Source of the DNA: Bacteroidota bacterium
GTDB taxonomy: Bacteria > Bacteroidota > Bacteroidia > Cytophagales > Microscillaceae
Length of the DNA stretch: 47,078 bases
Assembly: GCA_004292795.1 (NCBI GenBank)
Contig: RDXI01000010.1
Coordinates: forward strand, 4,800 to 51,877
Direction: 5' to 3'
In this document: positions 33,818 through 42,703 of the stretch, piece by piece
Numbering within the stretch: the stretch's first letter is position 1
How the letters are laid out: each line of letters begins with the position of its first letter
Program-made: the position numbers and the translations under genes
The notes under the pieces: model-generated
Told to the model about the DNA's origin: nothing
Database searches by the model: none
Seen by the model: only the letters and a program-made list of their open reading frames with translations

Positions 33818-33873
33818 AGTTTACGTACTCGTAAGAGGGTTTTAGGTTAATTAAAACGTCTATTGTAGGTAGA

Positions 33874-34716
33874 TTACTTCACTCCTTTCATGGCAGTAAG
33901 CATAGCACCATACACTGAATTCAATGAAGTCAAGTTGGTAGTAAGCGAAGCCATTTCATTTTTGAACTTCTCAGTGTCTTTGCTTGCGTTTGCAACGTTT
34001 TGCATAGCTACCGCGATATTGCTATAGAAATCATTCATAGCTTTTACGTGCTTGCCTGCGCTACGAAGTTCTACTTCATACACTGCATTCAGTTCAGTAA
34101 GGTTCTTAGTCAAGGTTTGCACCTGCGCATGATATGCTTTTGTATCTTTAGAAGCGTTAGCCATTTCAGCCATTGCACCTACAGTTGCCGCATACGATTT
34201 GTTCATTTCAGTGATTTGAGCAGAAGCCGCTTTCACGTTTTTAGCATAGTCAGCCGTTGCTACAGAAGCGTCTGTCATGTCTTTCATCTTGCCTACGTTG
34301 TCAGCAAAAGATTGCATACCTTTACCGAAGTTTTGCAAGTTGTCAGATGAAATGCTGTTCGCAAGTGATGCTTCCAACGCCGCCATTTTAGCCGCTACCG
34401 CGCTGTCTTGTTGGGGCGCAGTGTTACCCTGAGGAATAAACACTTTGTCTTTAGGTACATAATTGGGGTCGCCCAATTGAGGATACACTTTAGACCAGTC
34501 AGGACGAGGAACGTCAGGGTGAATAGGTTCTGCAATACCAAGGAAGAAGATTACCGCTTCAGTAATCATACCCACCATTAGCATCTCTGCCGCACCGGGA
34601 AAGTGCATGATTTTGAACAATGCACCAAGGATTACGACACCTGCACCTACGGCAGTTACTCTTGGGATAATGTACACATAAACATAATCTAGTGTACCCA
34701 TTTTAGATGCACTCAT
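33874..34716 (-). CDS. gldL: Gliding motor / T9SS protein GldL
   Basis: GldL is the stator-like membrane subunit partnering GldM. The 280-residue protein has two membrane helices (about 17-35 and 43-61) around KIMHFPGAAEMLM, a typical GldL motif. Glu53 in the second helix (MITEAVIFFLGIAEP) is a candidate for the membrane-embedded acidic residue that carries protons in GldL; this correspondence is inferred, not aligned. The rest is a long coiled-coil-like cytoplasmic part with repeated NYAKNVKAASAQITEMNKS-like units. It lies between gldK and gldM. Confidence 0.92.
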   Translation of the reverse strand: MSASKMGTLDYVYVYIIPRVTAVGAGVVILGALFKIMHFPGAAEMLMVGMITEAVIFFLGIAEPIHPDVPRPDWSKVYPQLGDPNYVPKDKVFIPQGNTAPQQDSAVAAKMAALEASLANSISSDNLQNFGKGMQSFADNVGKMKDMTDASVATADYAKNVKAASAQITEMNKSYAATVGAMAEMANASKDTKAYHAQVQTLTKNLTELNAVYEVELRSAGKHVKAMNDFYSNIAVAMQNVANASKDTEKFKNEMASLTTNLTSLNSVYGAMLTAMKGVK

Positions 34717-34840
34717 CTTAGTAAAAGTTTTGGTTTTAGGTAAAAAGTGAAAATTAGTTTAAAGAATTAGCTTTATTTAATACGAATTGTTTTTCTTATA
34801 TAGAAGGAGGTAGAGATTTGTTCCCTACCTTTCTATGTCA

Positions 34841-36046
34841 TTATCGTCCTGTTGTGAACTCCAAACCTGTTGAACGTCCAAGCACTGTCATAGCGCAACG
34901 GAAACCAATAGAGCTTGATGCAGAGTCCCAGTGTTGGAAAGTACGAGTACCTGTTTCGCAATAGTAGGCAATGTCTTTCCAAGAACCACCACGAATTACA
35001 CGACGGTTGTTGGGGTTGCGGTCATTCACACCATTTTGTGTAATAGGAGGATTGTAAACAGGGTTCATATCCCATACTACAGGCACAGAAGACTCATAGT
35101 AAGCATCTTGTACCCATTCTGCTACGTTACCCGCCATATCATACAAACCATAATCGTTAGGGAAGTATTGTGCCACGGGACCTGTATAAGCAAATCCATC
35201 ATCATAATAGTTACCACGACCAGGCTTGAAGTTAGCCAACATACAGCCCAATGTGTTACGTAGGTAAGGACTACCCCAAGGATATTTCGCCATATCGCGA
35301 CCACCACGTGAAGCATATTCCCATTCTGCCTCTGTAGGCAAGCGGAAACGAGGTGCAGGATATTTCTCCTCCTCTTCAGTATGCTTGTAATAATTCAAGT
35401 GCAAGGTACGCCATGCGCAGAAGAAGTTAGCCGCTTGCCAATCCACACCCACTACTGGATAATCATCAAATGCAGGGTGCATAAAATAATACTCCATCAA
35501 AGGGTCACCCATGTGATACGCATAGTCGTGTCTCCAACGAAGCGTATCAGGGTACATTTCATTCATCACACGGATAGAGTCTGGACGCACAGGCGTTCCA
35601 TTCTTGCTAAACATGATGTCGAGTACCTGTGCCACATACTCTTCAGGTAGCTCTTCGCCTTGCGCTTGCTTGCCTTCCGAATACGCCAAAAGTACATCTG
35701 TAAACAAACGGTATTGGTGATTGGTAATCTCCGTTTGATCCATGAAAAATGCACTGATGGTGATTTGTTTGTTAAAATTGATGCGAGATGAAGCAACATC
35801 TTGATCCGCTTGTCCCATGTGGAAAGTACCGTTAGGCACTACCACCATACCACTTGGGATATACTGTGCGTCGTAGGCACGCACTTGACTAAAAGGCACA
35901 ATTTCCCCACGTGAGCTACCAATACGGTCGGTTAAGCTTTCATCGCTTGACCCTTTTCTTCCAAAGAGCGAACAAGACTGAACAAAAAGCATCCCCAACA
36001 AAAGCGCACAATACACTGCTTTGTGCTTCCAAAGGATTTTATTCAT
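34841..36046 (-). CDS. gldK: Gliding motility / T9SS lipoprotein GldK
   Basis: GldK (PorK) is an outer-membrane lipoprotein ring component. The 401-residue protein has a lipoprotein signal (YCALLLGMLFVQSC), an FGE-sulfatase-like fold and family phrases: MVVVPNGTFHMGQADQDV, ISAFFMDQTEITNHQYRLF, YPVVGVDWQAANFFCAWRT, LPTEAEWEYASRGG, GLYDMAGNVAEWVQDAYY and IRGGSWKDIAYYCETGTRTF. It is paralogous to GldJ encoded at 26685, and the two should not be confused. It leads the gldK-L-M-N run and has a candidate -7 box at 36118-36125. Confidence 0.94.
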   Translation of the reverse strand: MNKILWKHKAVYCALLLGMLFVQSCSLFGRKGSSDESLTDRIGSSRGEIVPFSQVRAYDAQYIPSGMVVVPNGTFHMGQADQDVASSRINFNKQITISAFFMDQTEITNHQYRLFTDVLLAYSEGKQAQGEELPEEYVAQVLDIMFSKNGTPVRPDSIRVMNEMYPDTLRWRHDYAYHMGDPLMEYYFMHPAFDDYPVVGVDWQAANFFCAWRTLHLNYYKHTEEEEKYPAPRFRLPTEAEWEYASRGGRDMAKYPWGSPYLRNTLGCMLANFKPGRGNYYDDGFAYTGPVAQYFPNDYGLYDMAGNVAEWVQDAYYESSVPVVWDMNPVYNPPITQNGVNDRNPNNRRVIRGGSWKDIAYYCETGTRTFQHWDSASSSIGFRCAMTVLGRSTGLEFTTGR

Positions 36047-36117
36047 AACACCGAAACAGATTTATTATTTTATTAGAGTTTTACGAACTTTCACCAAATA
36101 AGTTACATTTTAGGTTG

Positions 36118-36125
36118 CAAACATA
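36118..36125 (-). promoter_or_regulatory. -7 box of gldK
   Basis: CAAACATA on the plus strand reads TATGTTTG on the minus strand, matching TAnnTTTG, 72 nt upstream of gldK. It would leave a 5' leader of about 65 nt. The rest of the 239-bp gap shows no gene. Confidence 0.45.
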
Positions 36126-36285
36126 GTGCTAATTTTGCAAAAACTTGTTTTTTCAAGGTTACCTTTTTCAAAGTTTATGTATATATATACTAATCTCACG
36201 TCTAAGAACGGAACAGATATGCTTTTATTTTCTAATCCGTGATATTTTTTTGTATTTTTTTGCTACCTCACACCATTATACAATT

Positions 36286-37293
36286 TTAGTGCCTAAAACG
36301 TGGCGTTCTAATGATAGGTGGCAATTTTATAGCAGGAACGGGTATTGTGTAGGCTAAAAGTATCTCATGAGAGGTCGGTTGCTTGGCTGATTGCCCTTGT
36401 ACCACATAATCAAAGCTATATCCTATACGAAACATTTTCTTAGAACCTCTCTTTTGAGGGATATACGCTCCCACAAAGGCGTTTACTGACTCTTGATTGC
36501 GGTAGGTAAGCCCTCCCCAAAATTTTTCTTGGTAGGTAAGCCACGCGCCTGCATCAAAAGAGTATGTTTTGAACGCTGTTGTCTTTGCTAAGGCTGTCGG
36601 GGTAACTTTCCAATCATCATTCAAAGCAATGTGATAGCCTCCAAAAAGATAAACGCTGTTTGCCAATGCTTCTACATTCACTACGCTTACCGTATTGCCT
36701 GTAACTTGGTATTGAAAACCAGACTTGGCTAAGTGATTGGCTGATGCTGACAAAAAGAGTTTAGGGCTGTTGTAATATATGCCTACTGCTGCATCTGGCA
36801 CATAATCTGCTTCCTTGCCTCCTGTAGGTATGAACGGGTCGCCTTGTTCGCGTGGGCGCAAAATAGAGAAATCATAACTACGCGAATACACACCGCCACG
36901 TGCTCCAATGCTCAAGGTAGATTTGTTTTTGAGTGTGATGTGGTAGCTGTAGGCAAGTTGCGCCTCGAAGTTACGCATAGGTCCTAATCTATCATTGACC
37001 ACGTGAACGCCTATTCCACTTTTCCACTTCGGAAGTTGTGTACTAAAACTAAACACTTGTGTAGAAGGCGCACCTCCATCGTCAAAAGTAGGTTGATAAC
37101 CTAACCATTGCGACCTATGCACAAGCGTAGCCTCTGTAAGTTTGGTAACACCTGCATACGCAGGGTTGAGGTACAACTGATTGAACATATATTGCGTGAA
37201 TTGTGCATCTTGCTGTGCATACCCCTTGAAGGGTGATGCTCCCAAGAGAATCACACAAAAAGAAAAGACAAATAAGATACGTTTCATAGGCAA
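36286..37293 (-). CDS. porP: PorP/SprF family outer-membrane protein
   Basis: PorP/SprF proteins are outer-membrane beta-barrels that anchor T9SS-exported adhesins such as SprB. This 335-residue protein has a signal peptide (starting MKRILFVFSFCVILLGASPF; a second ATG two codons upstream is possible) and the diagnostic N-terminus AQQDAQFTQYMFNQLYLNPA and YAGVTKL. HRSQWLGYQPTFDDGGAPST and QTLYRNKFWGGLTYR-like (LTYQEKFWGGLTYRNQES) strands complete the family pattern. It sits directly upstream of gldK, as commonly seen. Paralogues are usually many, so its specific partner is unknown. Confidence 0.88.
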   Translation of the reverse strand: MPMKRILFVFSFCVILLGASPFKGYAQQDAQFTQYMFNQLYLNPAYAGVTKLTEATLVHRSQWLGYQPTFDDGGAPSTQVFSFSTQLPKWKSGIGVHVVNDRLGPMRNFEAQLAYSYHITLKNKSTLSIGARGGVYSRSYDFSILRPREQGDPFIPTGGKEADYVPDAAVGIYYNSPKLFLSASANHLAKSGFQYQVTGNTVSVVNVEALANSVYLFGGYHIALNDDWKVTPTALAKTTAFKTYSFDAGAWLTYQEKFWGGLTYRNQESVNAFVGAYIPQKRGSKKMFRIGYSFDYVVQGQSAKQPTSHEILLAYTIPVPAIKLPPIIRTPRFRH

Positions 37294-37341
37294 TATAGGT
37301 TGAAGGGGGTTGAAAGGGCTGGTTTTGTAACTCTTATACGG

Positions 37342-38199
37342 TTATGAAGCCGTATCGGGTTGCGTTATTTCTTTTTTAACATCTGCATTGATGCCATTTG
37401 CAAGTTTGATGTAGGCTTCAAGTGCGCCTGTCATCGAAGGAGCATTAGGCAAGGGTGCTTCAATGTCCAATATTAAGTTCGCATTGCGCACTGCAGCAGC
37501 GGTTGTGGGACCAAAAGCGGCTATGCGGGTATTGTTTTGTTTGAAATCAGGGAAATTATCATACAAAGATTGTACTCCAGAGGGGCTGTAGAACACAAGT
37601 GCGTCATAATTCACATCAGCAAGGTCAGACAAATCACTCGAAACAGTCTTATAGAGTATCATTTCCGAAAATTGATAGCCGTTTTTAGTCAGAAATTCGG
37701 GTATCTCGTCCTTTCTTACCTGCGAGCAAGGAAAGAGAAACTTCTCCGTTTTATGTTTTTTCAGCAAAGGAAACAAATCTGCGGCGGTCTTCTCGCCTGA
37801 AAAAATCTTTCTTTTGCGAATAACGATAAACTTCTGCAAATAATTGGCGGTTTGTTCAGAAACACAAAAATATTTTGTATCGGCAGGCATCTCTACTCGG
37901 CTACTCTTACAAAGCGCGAAGAAGTGTTCTACGGCTTTTTTGCTTGTAAAAATGACTGCACCATAATCCAACAGGTTGATTTTTTGCTTTCTAAATTCTT
38001 GTAGGCTGAGGGGCTGGGTTTCAATAAAGGGGCGAAAATCTATCTTAATGTTATATTTGCGAGCCAATTCCAAATAAGCATTGTTGGTTGTTTCTTGCGC
38101 AGATTGAGTAACAAGGATACTAGAAACTTTGTTTAAACGGTTGGGGTCAGGAGTGGTTGGGGTAGCGTTGTTCGTATTTTCTTGCATGGTTTTCTGCAA
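37342..38199 (-). CDS. hemD: Uroporphyrinogen-III synthase
   Basis: HemD closes and inverts ring D of the linear tetrapyrrole, giving uroporphyrinogen III for heme and siroheme. The 285-residue protein has the two-domain pattern: VSSILVTQSAQE and FIETQPLSLQEFRKQKINLLDYGAV first domain, then IFTSKKAVEHFFALCK, LFPCSQVRKDEIPEFLTKNG, YKTVSSDL, ALVFYSPSGVQSLYDN and RIAAFGPTTAAAVRNA. Bacteroidota HemD sequences are divergent, but these pieces fit. It begins 9 nt after the DUF4271 gene, and both are commonly linked upstream of gld genes. Confidence 0.9.
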   Translation of the reverse strand: MQKTMQENTNNATPTTPDPNRLNKVSSILVTQSAQETTNNAYLELARKYNIKIDFRPFIETQPLSLQEFRKQKINLLDYGAVIFTSKKAVEHFFALCKSSRVEMPADTKYFCVSEQTANYLQKFIVIRKRKIFSGEKTAADLFPLLKKHKTEKFLFPCSQVRKDEIPEFLTKNGYQFSEMILYKTVSSDLSDLADVNYDALVFYSPSGVQSLYDNFPDFKQNNTRIAAFGPTTAAAVRNANLILDIEAPLPNAPSMTGALEAYIKLANGINADVKKEITQPDTAS

Positions 38200-38208
38200 A
38201 CAATGGGG

Positions 38209-39387
38209 TTAAAATAACAGTGATTTTATGCCTATCAGCCAAGGGGTTAATTCTGTGGTGCAAAGATAGTAAAAAATATACAAATTGAGAAATGGTAACT
38301 GTCTTATCACAAAAAAACTTATCACAGAGGCTTGAAAAATATGGAAAAGGGGTATAAAATAGAGGGCAAAGTTGAAAAAAAGGCTGTTGTATTCGGGATA
38401 ACAGCAAAAAAACAATGCCCCAAGCCCACCAAAAACGCTATAGAATAGGTAAGAGAAACGCATATACTCGAACAAGTGTATTTGTACGATTTGCCTATCT
38501 ACGCTCAACAAACGCCCAAACAGCATGAGCAAAAACATCTTGCCTACCAAAATGCCACACACACAGAACAAATAATAGAGTTGATTGATAGCCAAACCCC
38601 AGAAAATAGTTTTGGAAGGTATCCACAAAAAGCTCAGATTGCTGTCCGTTTGGATAGCCCAAAGCATATAGAAGTAGCTCAACAGCAAGCCATGCGCTCC
38701 CATATACACAAAGTTAATCATGTTCAAGGGTTTTTGGATAAGGCTTGGGTCTTTGCGCGAAAGGGTAGACAAGCTACTGCGCCCACTGAAAAAAGAGGAA
38801 AAAGTTTTGGGATTGTAGTTATAGAGCGAAATATAGCACACCAACACAAGTGCCAACGAAAGGATTGCCCAATCTTTGTGGTCATTGGGGCGGGGCGTTC
38901 TGTCTAAGGCGTTGGTAGCGGTGGCGAGTTTAGAAACGTTTTCGGTTGTTTCTTTTTTATTTATAATTACTATAGCTATAGCAGGCAAGGGCAGTTTGTA
39001 TTGCCCATCATAAAGCGTACAAAAAAGAGCATTTTCTTTGTAAATCCTTTGGAGGCTGTCTATAGCGAAACTTTGCCACCCTGCTTGGTCGAAACGGTAG
39101 GCAAGCCGTTTTTGAATATACAAGTACGAGCCTTTTTCGGCATAGAGCAAGAGGCGGTAAGGTTGGTATTTTTGGCTCTCAAGCCAAAAACTAAGCGTCT
39201 TGAGTTTGGTGTGTCGGTCTTTCATATAAGGCACATAGCCTCCATAGCCTTCGTCATATACTAACCAATCCTCGCCTACGTTGTGCAAAACCGTATATGT
39301 TTGTGGAATATCGATGTCTTTGGCAAAGCTCGTCCCTGCCAAACACATACACCAAACAAACCACCCAACAATACTTTTTTTGCCCAT
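38209..39387 (-). CDS. DUF4271 membrane protein
   Basis: This 392-residue protein has a signal peptide-like N-terminus (IVGWFVWCMCLAGTSFAKD), a short extracytoplasmic region and about six to seven membrane helices from residue 170 on (LALVLVCYISLYNYNPKTFSSF... to the C-terminus). The phrase LALVLVCYISLYNYNPKTFS is typical of DUF4271, a Bacteroidota-specific family usually placed just before hemD. Function is unknown. The 9-nt gap to hemD implies an operon. It is divergent from the small lipoprotein gene at 39508. Confidence 0.85.
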   Translation of the reverse strand: MGKKSIVGWFVWCMCLAGTSFAKDIDIPQTYTVLHNVGEDWLVYDEGYGGYVPYMKDRHTKLKTLSFWLESQKYQPYRLLLYAEKGSYLYIQKRLAYRFDQAGWQSFAIDSLQRIYKENALFCTLYDGQYKLPLPAIAIVIINKKETTENVSKLATATNALDRTPRPNDHKDWAILSLALVLVCYISLYNYNPKTFSSFFSGRSSLSTLSRKDPSLIQKPLNMINFVYMGAHGLLLSYFYMLWAIQTDSNLSFLWIPSKTIFWGLAINQLYYLFCVCGILVGKMFLLMLFGRLLSVDRQIVQIHLFEYMRFSYLFYSVFGGLGALFFCCYPEYNSLFFNFALYFIPLFHIFQASVISFFVIRQLPFLNLYIFYYLCTTELTPWLIGIKSLLF

Positions 39388-39434
39388 GTTTTTTCCGCAA
39401 AATTGGTGTATTTATCTTAATTTTTAAAGGATTC

Positions 39435-39464
39435 TTGTAGTGTTTGAAAAAAATATTATTTTTG
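39435..39464 (+). promoter_or_regulatory. Promoter of the small lipoprotein gene
   Basis: TTG (39435-39437), 19 nt, then TATTTTTG (39457-39464), which fits TTG/N19/TAnnTTTG and lies 43 nt before the ATG at 39508. Confidence 0.6.
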
Positions 39465-39507
39465 CGCTATATTTATACAGTTTTCTAACCCTATTCCCTA
39501 TACGCTG

Positions 39508-39852
39508 ATGCGCTATCCCAAACAACCTAAAACTATCTTTGTGGCTCTCCTGCTTGTGTGCGTATGGTTCACAACGGCTTGTGGCACAGAAAGATACAAC
39601 GCTGTTACAGAAAAAACGAAAGACCAACGCGAGAAAGATACGCGTGTGTATGGCGATGGCAAAGACCAACCCGCCCGCCAAACCAAAGTAACTTACCCTG
39701 ACCCTGCTGACGGGCAGGCAAGGGCTGACGCTATCCGCGAGAAGTTTTATGGCAAAAGTGGTGGTGCCGCTCCTGCTCCTGTAGCAAAAGATACTACGGC
39801 TACTCCTAAAAAAGATACCACCGCCAAAAAAACTGACGAGAAGAAAATGTAA
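39508..39852 (+). CDS. Small lipoprotein, unknown function
   Basis: This 114-residue protein has a lipoprotein signal (IFVALLLVCVWFTTAC, Cys25) and a hydrophilic, Lys/Asp/Thr-rich mature part. The repeats AKDTTATPKKDTTAKKTDEKK at the end are low complexity. It has its own good promoter and is followed by a CTTGCCTAC copy at 39899-39907. Envelope location is inferred; nothing indicates function. Confidence 0.75.
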   Translation: MRYPKQPKTIFVALLLVCVWFTTACGTERYNAVTEKTKDQREKDTRVYGDGKDQPARQTKVTYPDPADGQARADAIREKFYGKSGGAAPAPVAKDTTATPKKDTTAKKTDEKKM

Positions 39853-39957
39853 TACCGAACAAGGCTATCGTGAGATAGCCTTTTTTGTGTGCCTTTAGCT
39901 TGCCTACAGGCGGGTTATTGGGTATTTGTCAAAAAAAATAATTCTTATAAAAAAACA

Positions 39958-39986
39958 TTGTTTACCGAAAATTTGTTATAATTTTG
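39958..39986 (+). promoter_or_regulatory. Promoter of sufB
   Basis: TTG (39958-39960), 18 nt, then TAATTTTG (39979-39986), 35 nt before the sufB ATG. It is a good match to the Bacteroidota consensus. Confidence 0.65.
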
Positions 39987-40021
39987 CAGTTAATTAAAAT
40001 CATTCTAAATAAGGTTACTTT

Positions 40022-41467
40022 ATGAATCAAGAAGTTGACGTATTAGAGGCTCATATCAATTCTGAGTATAAATATGGTTTTACGACCAATATAGAGAGCG
40101 ACATGGCTCCCAAAGGCTTGACTGAAGAAACGATACGCTTCATCTCTGCCAAAAAGAATGAACCCGAATGGATGCTCGAATGGCGTTTGAACGCTTATTA
40201 TGAGTGGCTTACTATGCGCGAACCCCAATGGCAGAATGTAACCTTCCCTACTATAGACTTTCAAGACATCATATATTATGCCGCTCCGAAGCAAAAAATC
40301 TCGCCTAAGAGCTTAGACGAAGTGGATCCTGAACTATTGGCTACTTTCGAAAAATTGGGCATTTCGCTCAATGAACAAAAGATGCTCACAGGCGTTGCGG
40401 TTGATGCAGTGATTGACAGCGTATCTATTACTACGACTTTCAAGGCAAAATTAGGCGAGTTGGGCATTATCTTTTGCTCTATGAGCGAGGCTATCCAACA
40501 TCACCCCGACCTTGTGCGTAAGTATTTGGGTTCGGTAGTGCCTGTACGCGATAATTATTTCGCGGCATTGAACGCGGCAGTGTTCAGTGATGGCTCTTTC
40601 TGCTACATTCCAAAAGGAGTGCGTTGTCCTATGGAGCTTTCTACGTATTTCCGAATCAATGAAAAAAATACGGGGCAGTTTGAACGCACTTTGTTGATAG
40701 CTGATGACTATAGCTATGTGAGTTATCTCGAAGGTTGTACCGCACCTATGCGTGACGAAAATCAGTTGCACGCGGCGGTAGTGGAATTGATAGCCCTCGA
40801 CCACGCTGAAATCAAATATTCTACAGTGCAGAACTGGTATCCTGGCGATAAAAACGGCAAAGGTGGCATTTACAATTTTGTTACTAAACGCGGAATTTGT
40901 AGCGGAGCTTACTCCAAAATTTCTTGGACGCAAGTAGAAACAGGCTCGGCTATCACGTGGAAGTATCCAAGCTGTATTTTGAAAGGCGACCATTCTATAG
41001 GCGAGTTTTATTCGGTAGCGGTTACGAACCACTATCAACAAGCCGACACAGGTACAAAAATGATACACATAGGCAAGAACACCAAAAGCCGTATCGTTTC
41101 CAAAGGTATCTCGGCAGGCAAGAGCCAAAACTCGTATCGTGGGCAAGTCCAAATAAACAAACGCGCCGAAAATGCGCAAAATTACTCGCAATGCGACTCG
41201 CTTCTTATGGGCGACAAATGCGGTGCGCATACTTTCCCTTACATTGATGTTGATAATCCTACGGCTACAGTTCAGCATGAAGCTACAACTTCAAAAATAG
41301 CCGAAGACCAACTGTTTTACTGCAATCAACGCGGTATTGATACAGAAACTGCTGTCGCGCTTATTGTGAATGGCTACGCAAAAGAGGTTTTGAACCAACT
41401 CCCGATGGAGTTTGCAGTAGAAGCACAGAAATTGCTCGCTATCAGTTTGGAAGGAAGTGTAGGATAA
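40022..41467 (+). CDS. sufB: Fe-S cluster assembly scaffold SufB
   Basis: SufB, with SufC and SufD, assembles and transfers Fe-S clusters in the cytoplasm. The 481-residue protein is full length. It has the family start [83 protein letters not shown] (with the conserved Cys), [20 protein letters not shown], and [16 protein letters not shown]. It ends with [39 protein letters not shown]. No sufC, sufD or sufS follows; a perfect terminator comes 25 nt after the stop. Confidence 0.97.
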   Translation: MNQEVDVLEAHINSEYKYGFTTNIESDMAPKGLTEETIRFISAKKNEPEWMLEWRLNAYYEWLTMREPQWQNVTFPTIDFQDIIYYAAPKQKISPKSLDEVDPELLATFEKLGISLNEQKMLTGVAVDAVIDSVSITTTFKAKLGELGIIFCSMSEAIQHHPDLVRKYLGSVVPVRDNYFAALNAAVFSDGSFCYIPKGVRCPMELSTYFRINEKNTGQFERTLLIADDYSYVSYLEGCTAPMRDENQLHAAVVELIALDHAEIKYSTVQNWYPGDKNGKGGIYNFVTKRGICSGAYSKISWTQVETGSAITWKYPSCILKGDHSIGEFYSVAVTNHYQQADTGTKMIHIGKNTKSRIVSKGISAGKSQNSYRGQVQINKRAENAQNYSQCDSLLMGDKCGAHTFPYIDVDNPTATVQHEATTSKIAEDQLFYCNQRGIDTETAVALIVNGYAKEVLNQLPMEFAVEAQKLLAISLEGSVG

Positions 41468-41492
41468 GCTACTTTTCCTTATAAAAAGTTCT

Positions 41493-41527
41493 AAAACCCG
41501 CAAGATTTTCGAAATCTTGCGGGTTTT
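41493..41527. terminator. Terminator after sufB
   Basis: A 16-bp perfect stem (41493-41508 and 41512-41527, AAAACCCGCAAGATTT) with a 3-nt TCG loop and flanking T/A runs; bidirectional. It also lies past the stop of the toxin gene on the minus strand (ends 41570). Confidence 0.9.
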
Positions 41528-41569
41528 GTGCTATAGGCAGAAATGCTACTTGCCTACTAATTTTGACAG

Positions 41570-41824
41570 TTAATCATAAGCATCTTTGCGGTGTCCTATG
41601 CGCACCACATACACCAACAAAATATCATCTTGAATTTCGTAAATAATCCGATAATCGCCCACACGAACCCGAAAAGCATCTTCGCCTTTCAGTTGTTTAT
41701 AACCATAAGGGCGTGGATTTTCTTGCAATTCTATCAATGCCTCTGCAATGCGTATCTGTGCTTGAGTAGATAGTTTTGCTAATTCTTTTTCAGCTTTACG
41801 GCTTAAAATTACTTGATAAGGCAT
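41570..41824 (-). CDS. RelE/ParE-family mRNA-interferase toxin
   Basis: This 84-residue protein has the RelE/ParE pattern: YQVILSRKAEKELAKL, IRIAEALIELQENPRPYGYKQLKG, FRVRVGDYRIIYEIQDDILLVYVVRIGHRKDAY. R, K and the terminal H-R-K-D-x-Y are usual in type II toxins that cleave mRNA at the ribosome. It follows the antitoxin gene with 3 nt between them (TA pair). Functional activity cannot be judged from sequence, but no key residue looks lost. Confidence 0.9.
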   Translation of the reverse strand: MPYQVILSRKAEKELAKLSTQAQIRIAEALIELQENPRPYGYKQLKGEDAFRVRVGDYRIIYEIQDDILLVYVVRIGHRKDAYD

Positions 41825-41827
41825 CTG

Positions 41828-42052
41828 CTATTTTGCAAGGTTGATGTTAAGATTTCTCAAGACTTCTTCAAGAGGTACGCGCTCATCATTCCTGCGCTCA
41901 CGTACTATAGCTATGTCTTGCGCCTCTTCTTCTTCTGTATAATCATCATCAGGGTCGAAAGAGCTAAACTTCAGCCCTAACTCAAGGGCAAGTGCCTTGA
42001 CTGCCTCCAATGCTTGTTCGTTGTCTGTTTGGATAACAAGGGTTTGCAACAT
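41828..42052 (-). CDS. Antitoxin partner of the RelE-type toxin
   Basis: This is a 74-residue acidic protein with a helical N-terminal half (LVIQTDNEQALEAVKALALELGLKF) and an acidic, likely disordered middle (DPDDDYTEEEEAQD). Placement directly upstream of the toxin with a 3-nt gap, and its size, are typical of type II antitoxins. It has no clear ribbon-helix-helix or AbrB domain, so its DNA-binding type is unknown. A -7 box (42080-42087) lies 28 nt upstream. Confidence 0.85.
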   Translation of the reverse strand: MLQTLVIQTDNEQALEAVKALALELGLKFSSFDPDDDYTEEEEAQDIAIVRERRNDERVPLEEVLRNLNINLAK

Positions 42053-42079
42053 ATATTTTTAGGGGTTGGATTTCAAAAG

Positions 42080-42087
42080 CAAAGATA
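42080..42087 (-). promoter_or_regulatory. -7 box of the toxin-antitoxin operon
   Basis: CAAAGATA on the plus strand reads TATCTTTG on the minus strand, matching TAnnTTTG, 28 nt before the antitoxin ATG. Confidence 0.55.
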
Positions 42088-42107
42088 AGCAAATTTCCCC
42101 ATAAAAA

Positions 42108-42497
42108 CTACTTAGGCAATAGCTTATCTACCATTTTCTGCAAACTCTCTACTTGTTTTTCAAGCGTTTTGATGTGCATGAGGTGTGCCTCGCGCTCTGG
42201 GTTGAAAGCGTAATTTATAGCTATGTTTGAATTGGGATTGTGTACGTTTGAATAATCTCCTACATCTCCAATAATGACTACAGCACTTTCAGGCGAAAAA
42301 AAAGCCCAAGTATTGACTTTCAATGCTTTGGCTATTTCTTCTAATCGTTTTACGGTTATTTCTACCTCGTCCCTTTCTATTTTGGCATACGAAGTTACAG
42401 AAATGTCCAATGCTTTGGCGATGGCTTCCTGTGAATAGTGCCTTGTCTCCCTGATTTCTTTGATTTTTTGCCCTATGGTTTTTTCTGCTGTAGTCAT
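42108..42497 (-). CDS. XRE-family transcriptional regulator
   Basis: The 129-residue protein has a Cro/C1-type helix-turn-helix (residues 8-62: IGQKIKEIRETRHYSQEAIA, LDISVTSYAKIERDEVEITV), followed by a beta-rich linker and a C-terminal coiled coil (HLMHIKTLEKQVESLQKMVD) likely for dimerisation. It is divergent from the restriction-modification genes, a typical place for a controller (C) protein that delays nuclease expression. An inverted repeat overlapping the target promoter (42529-42558) is a candidate operator. Confidence 0.85.
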   Translation of the reverse strand: MTTAEKTIGQKIKEIRETRHYSQEAIAKALDISVTSYAKIERDEVEITVKRLEEIAKALKVNTWAFFSPESAVVIIGDVGDYSNVHNPNSNIAINYAFNPEREAHLMHIKTLEKQVESLQKMVDKLLPK

Positions 42498-42528
42498 GAT
42501 AATTGTAAGGTTTGGTTATAGTTCCTAC

Positions 42529-42558
42529 AAGCTAAAGTCAAAATGTACGGTTTAGCTT
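42529..42558. promoter_or_regulatory. Candidate operator between XRE regulator and RM genes
   Basis: AAGCTAAA (42529-42536) and TTTAGCTT (42551-42558) are perfect 8-bp inverted arms with 14 nt between. The right arm overlaps the -7 box TAGCTTTG (42553-42560), so a bound dimer would block transcription of the RM genes. Confidence 0.55.
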
Positions 42559-42560
42559 TG
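42553..42560 (+). promoter_or_regulatory. -7 box of the RM operon
   Basis: TAGCTTTG matches TAnnTTTG, 37 nt before the ATG at 42597. It overlaps the inverted repeat and would be controlled by the XRE protein. Confidence 0.5.
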
Positions 42561-42596
42561 CAAAAATAAGTAAAAAGTTAAACATTTGCAAACCTC

Positions 42597-42695
42597 ATGA
42601 AGCAACTCCAAATAGCTAACAGCCCTATTACCATTCCAGAAGGCAAGACAAAGGATTATGTAGATGGCACACTTCGCAACGTCAAAATATCCTAA
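42597..42695 (+). pseudogene. 5' end of the RM methylase gene, out of frame
   Basis: ATG 42597 starts a 32-residue frame, MKQLQIANSPITIPEGKTKD then YVDGTLRNVKIS, ending at TAA 42693-42695. In another frame the sequence continues RQNILKRLVNELGYPKELI, which is the expected N-terminus of the HsdM-fusion proteins (x-D-Y-V-x-G then R-Q-x-I-L-x-x-L-V). One missing base near 42680 would unite the two. It is thus either a broken start, a sequence error, or a frameshifted leader; the main protein can still start at GTG 42704. Confidence 0.6.
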
Positions 42696-42703
42696 AACGC
42701 CTT

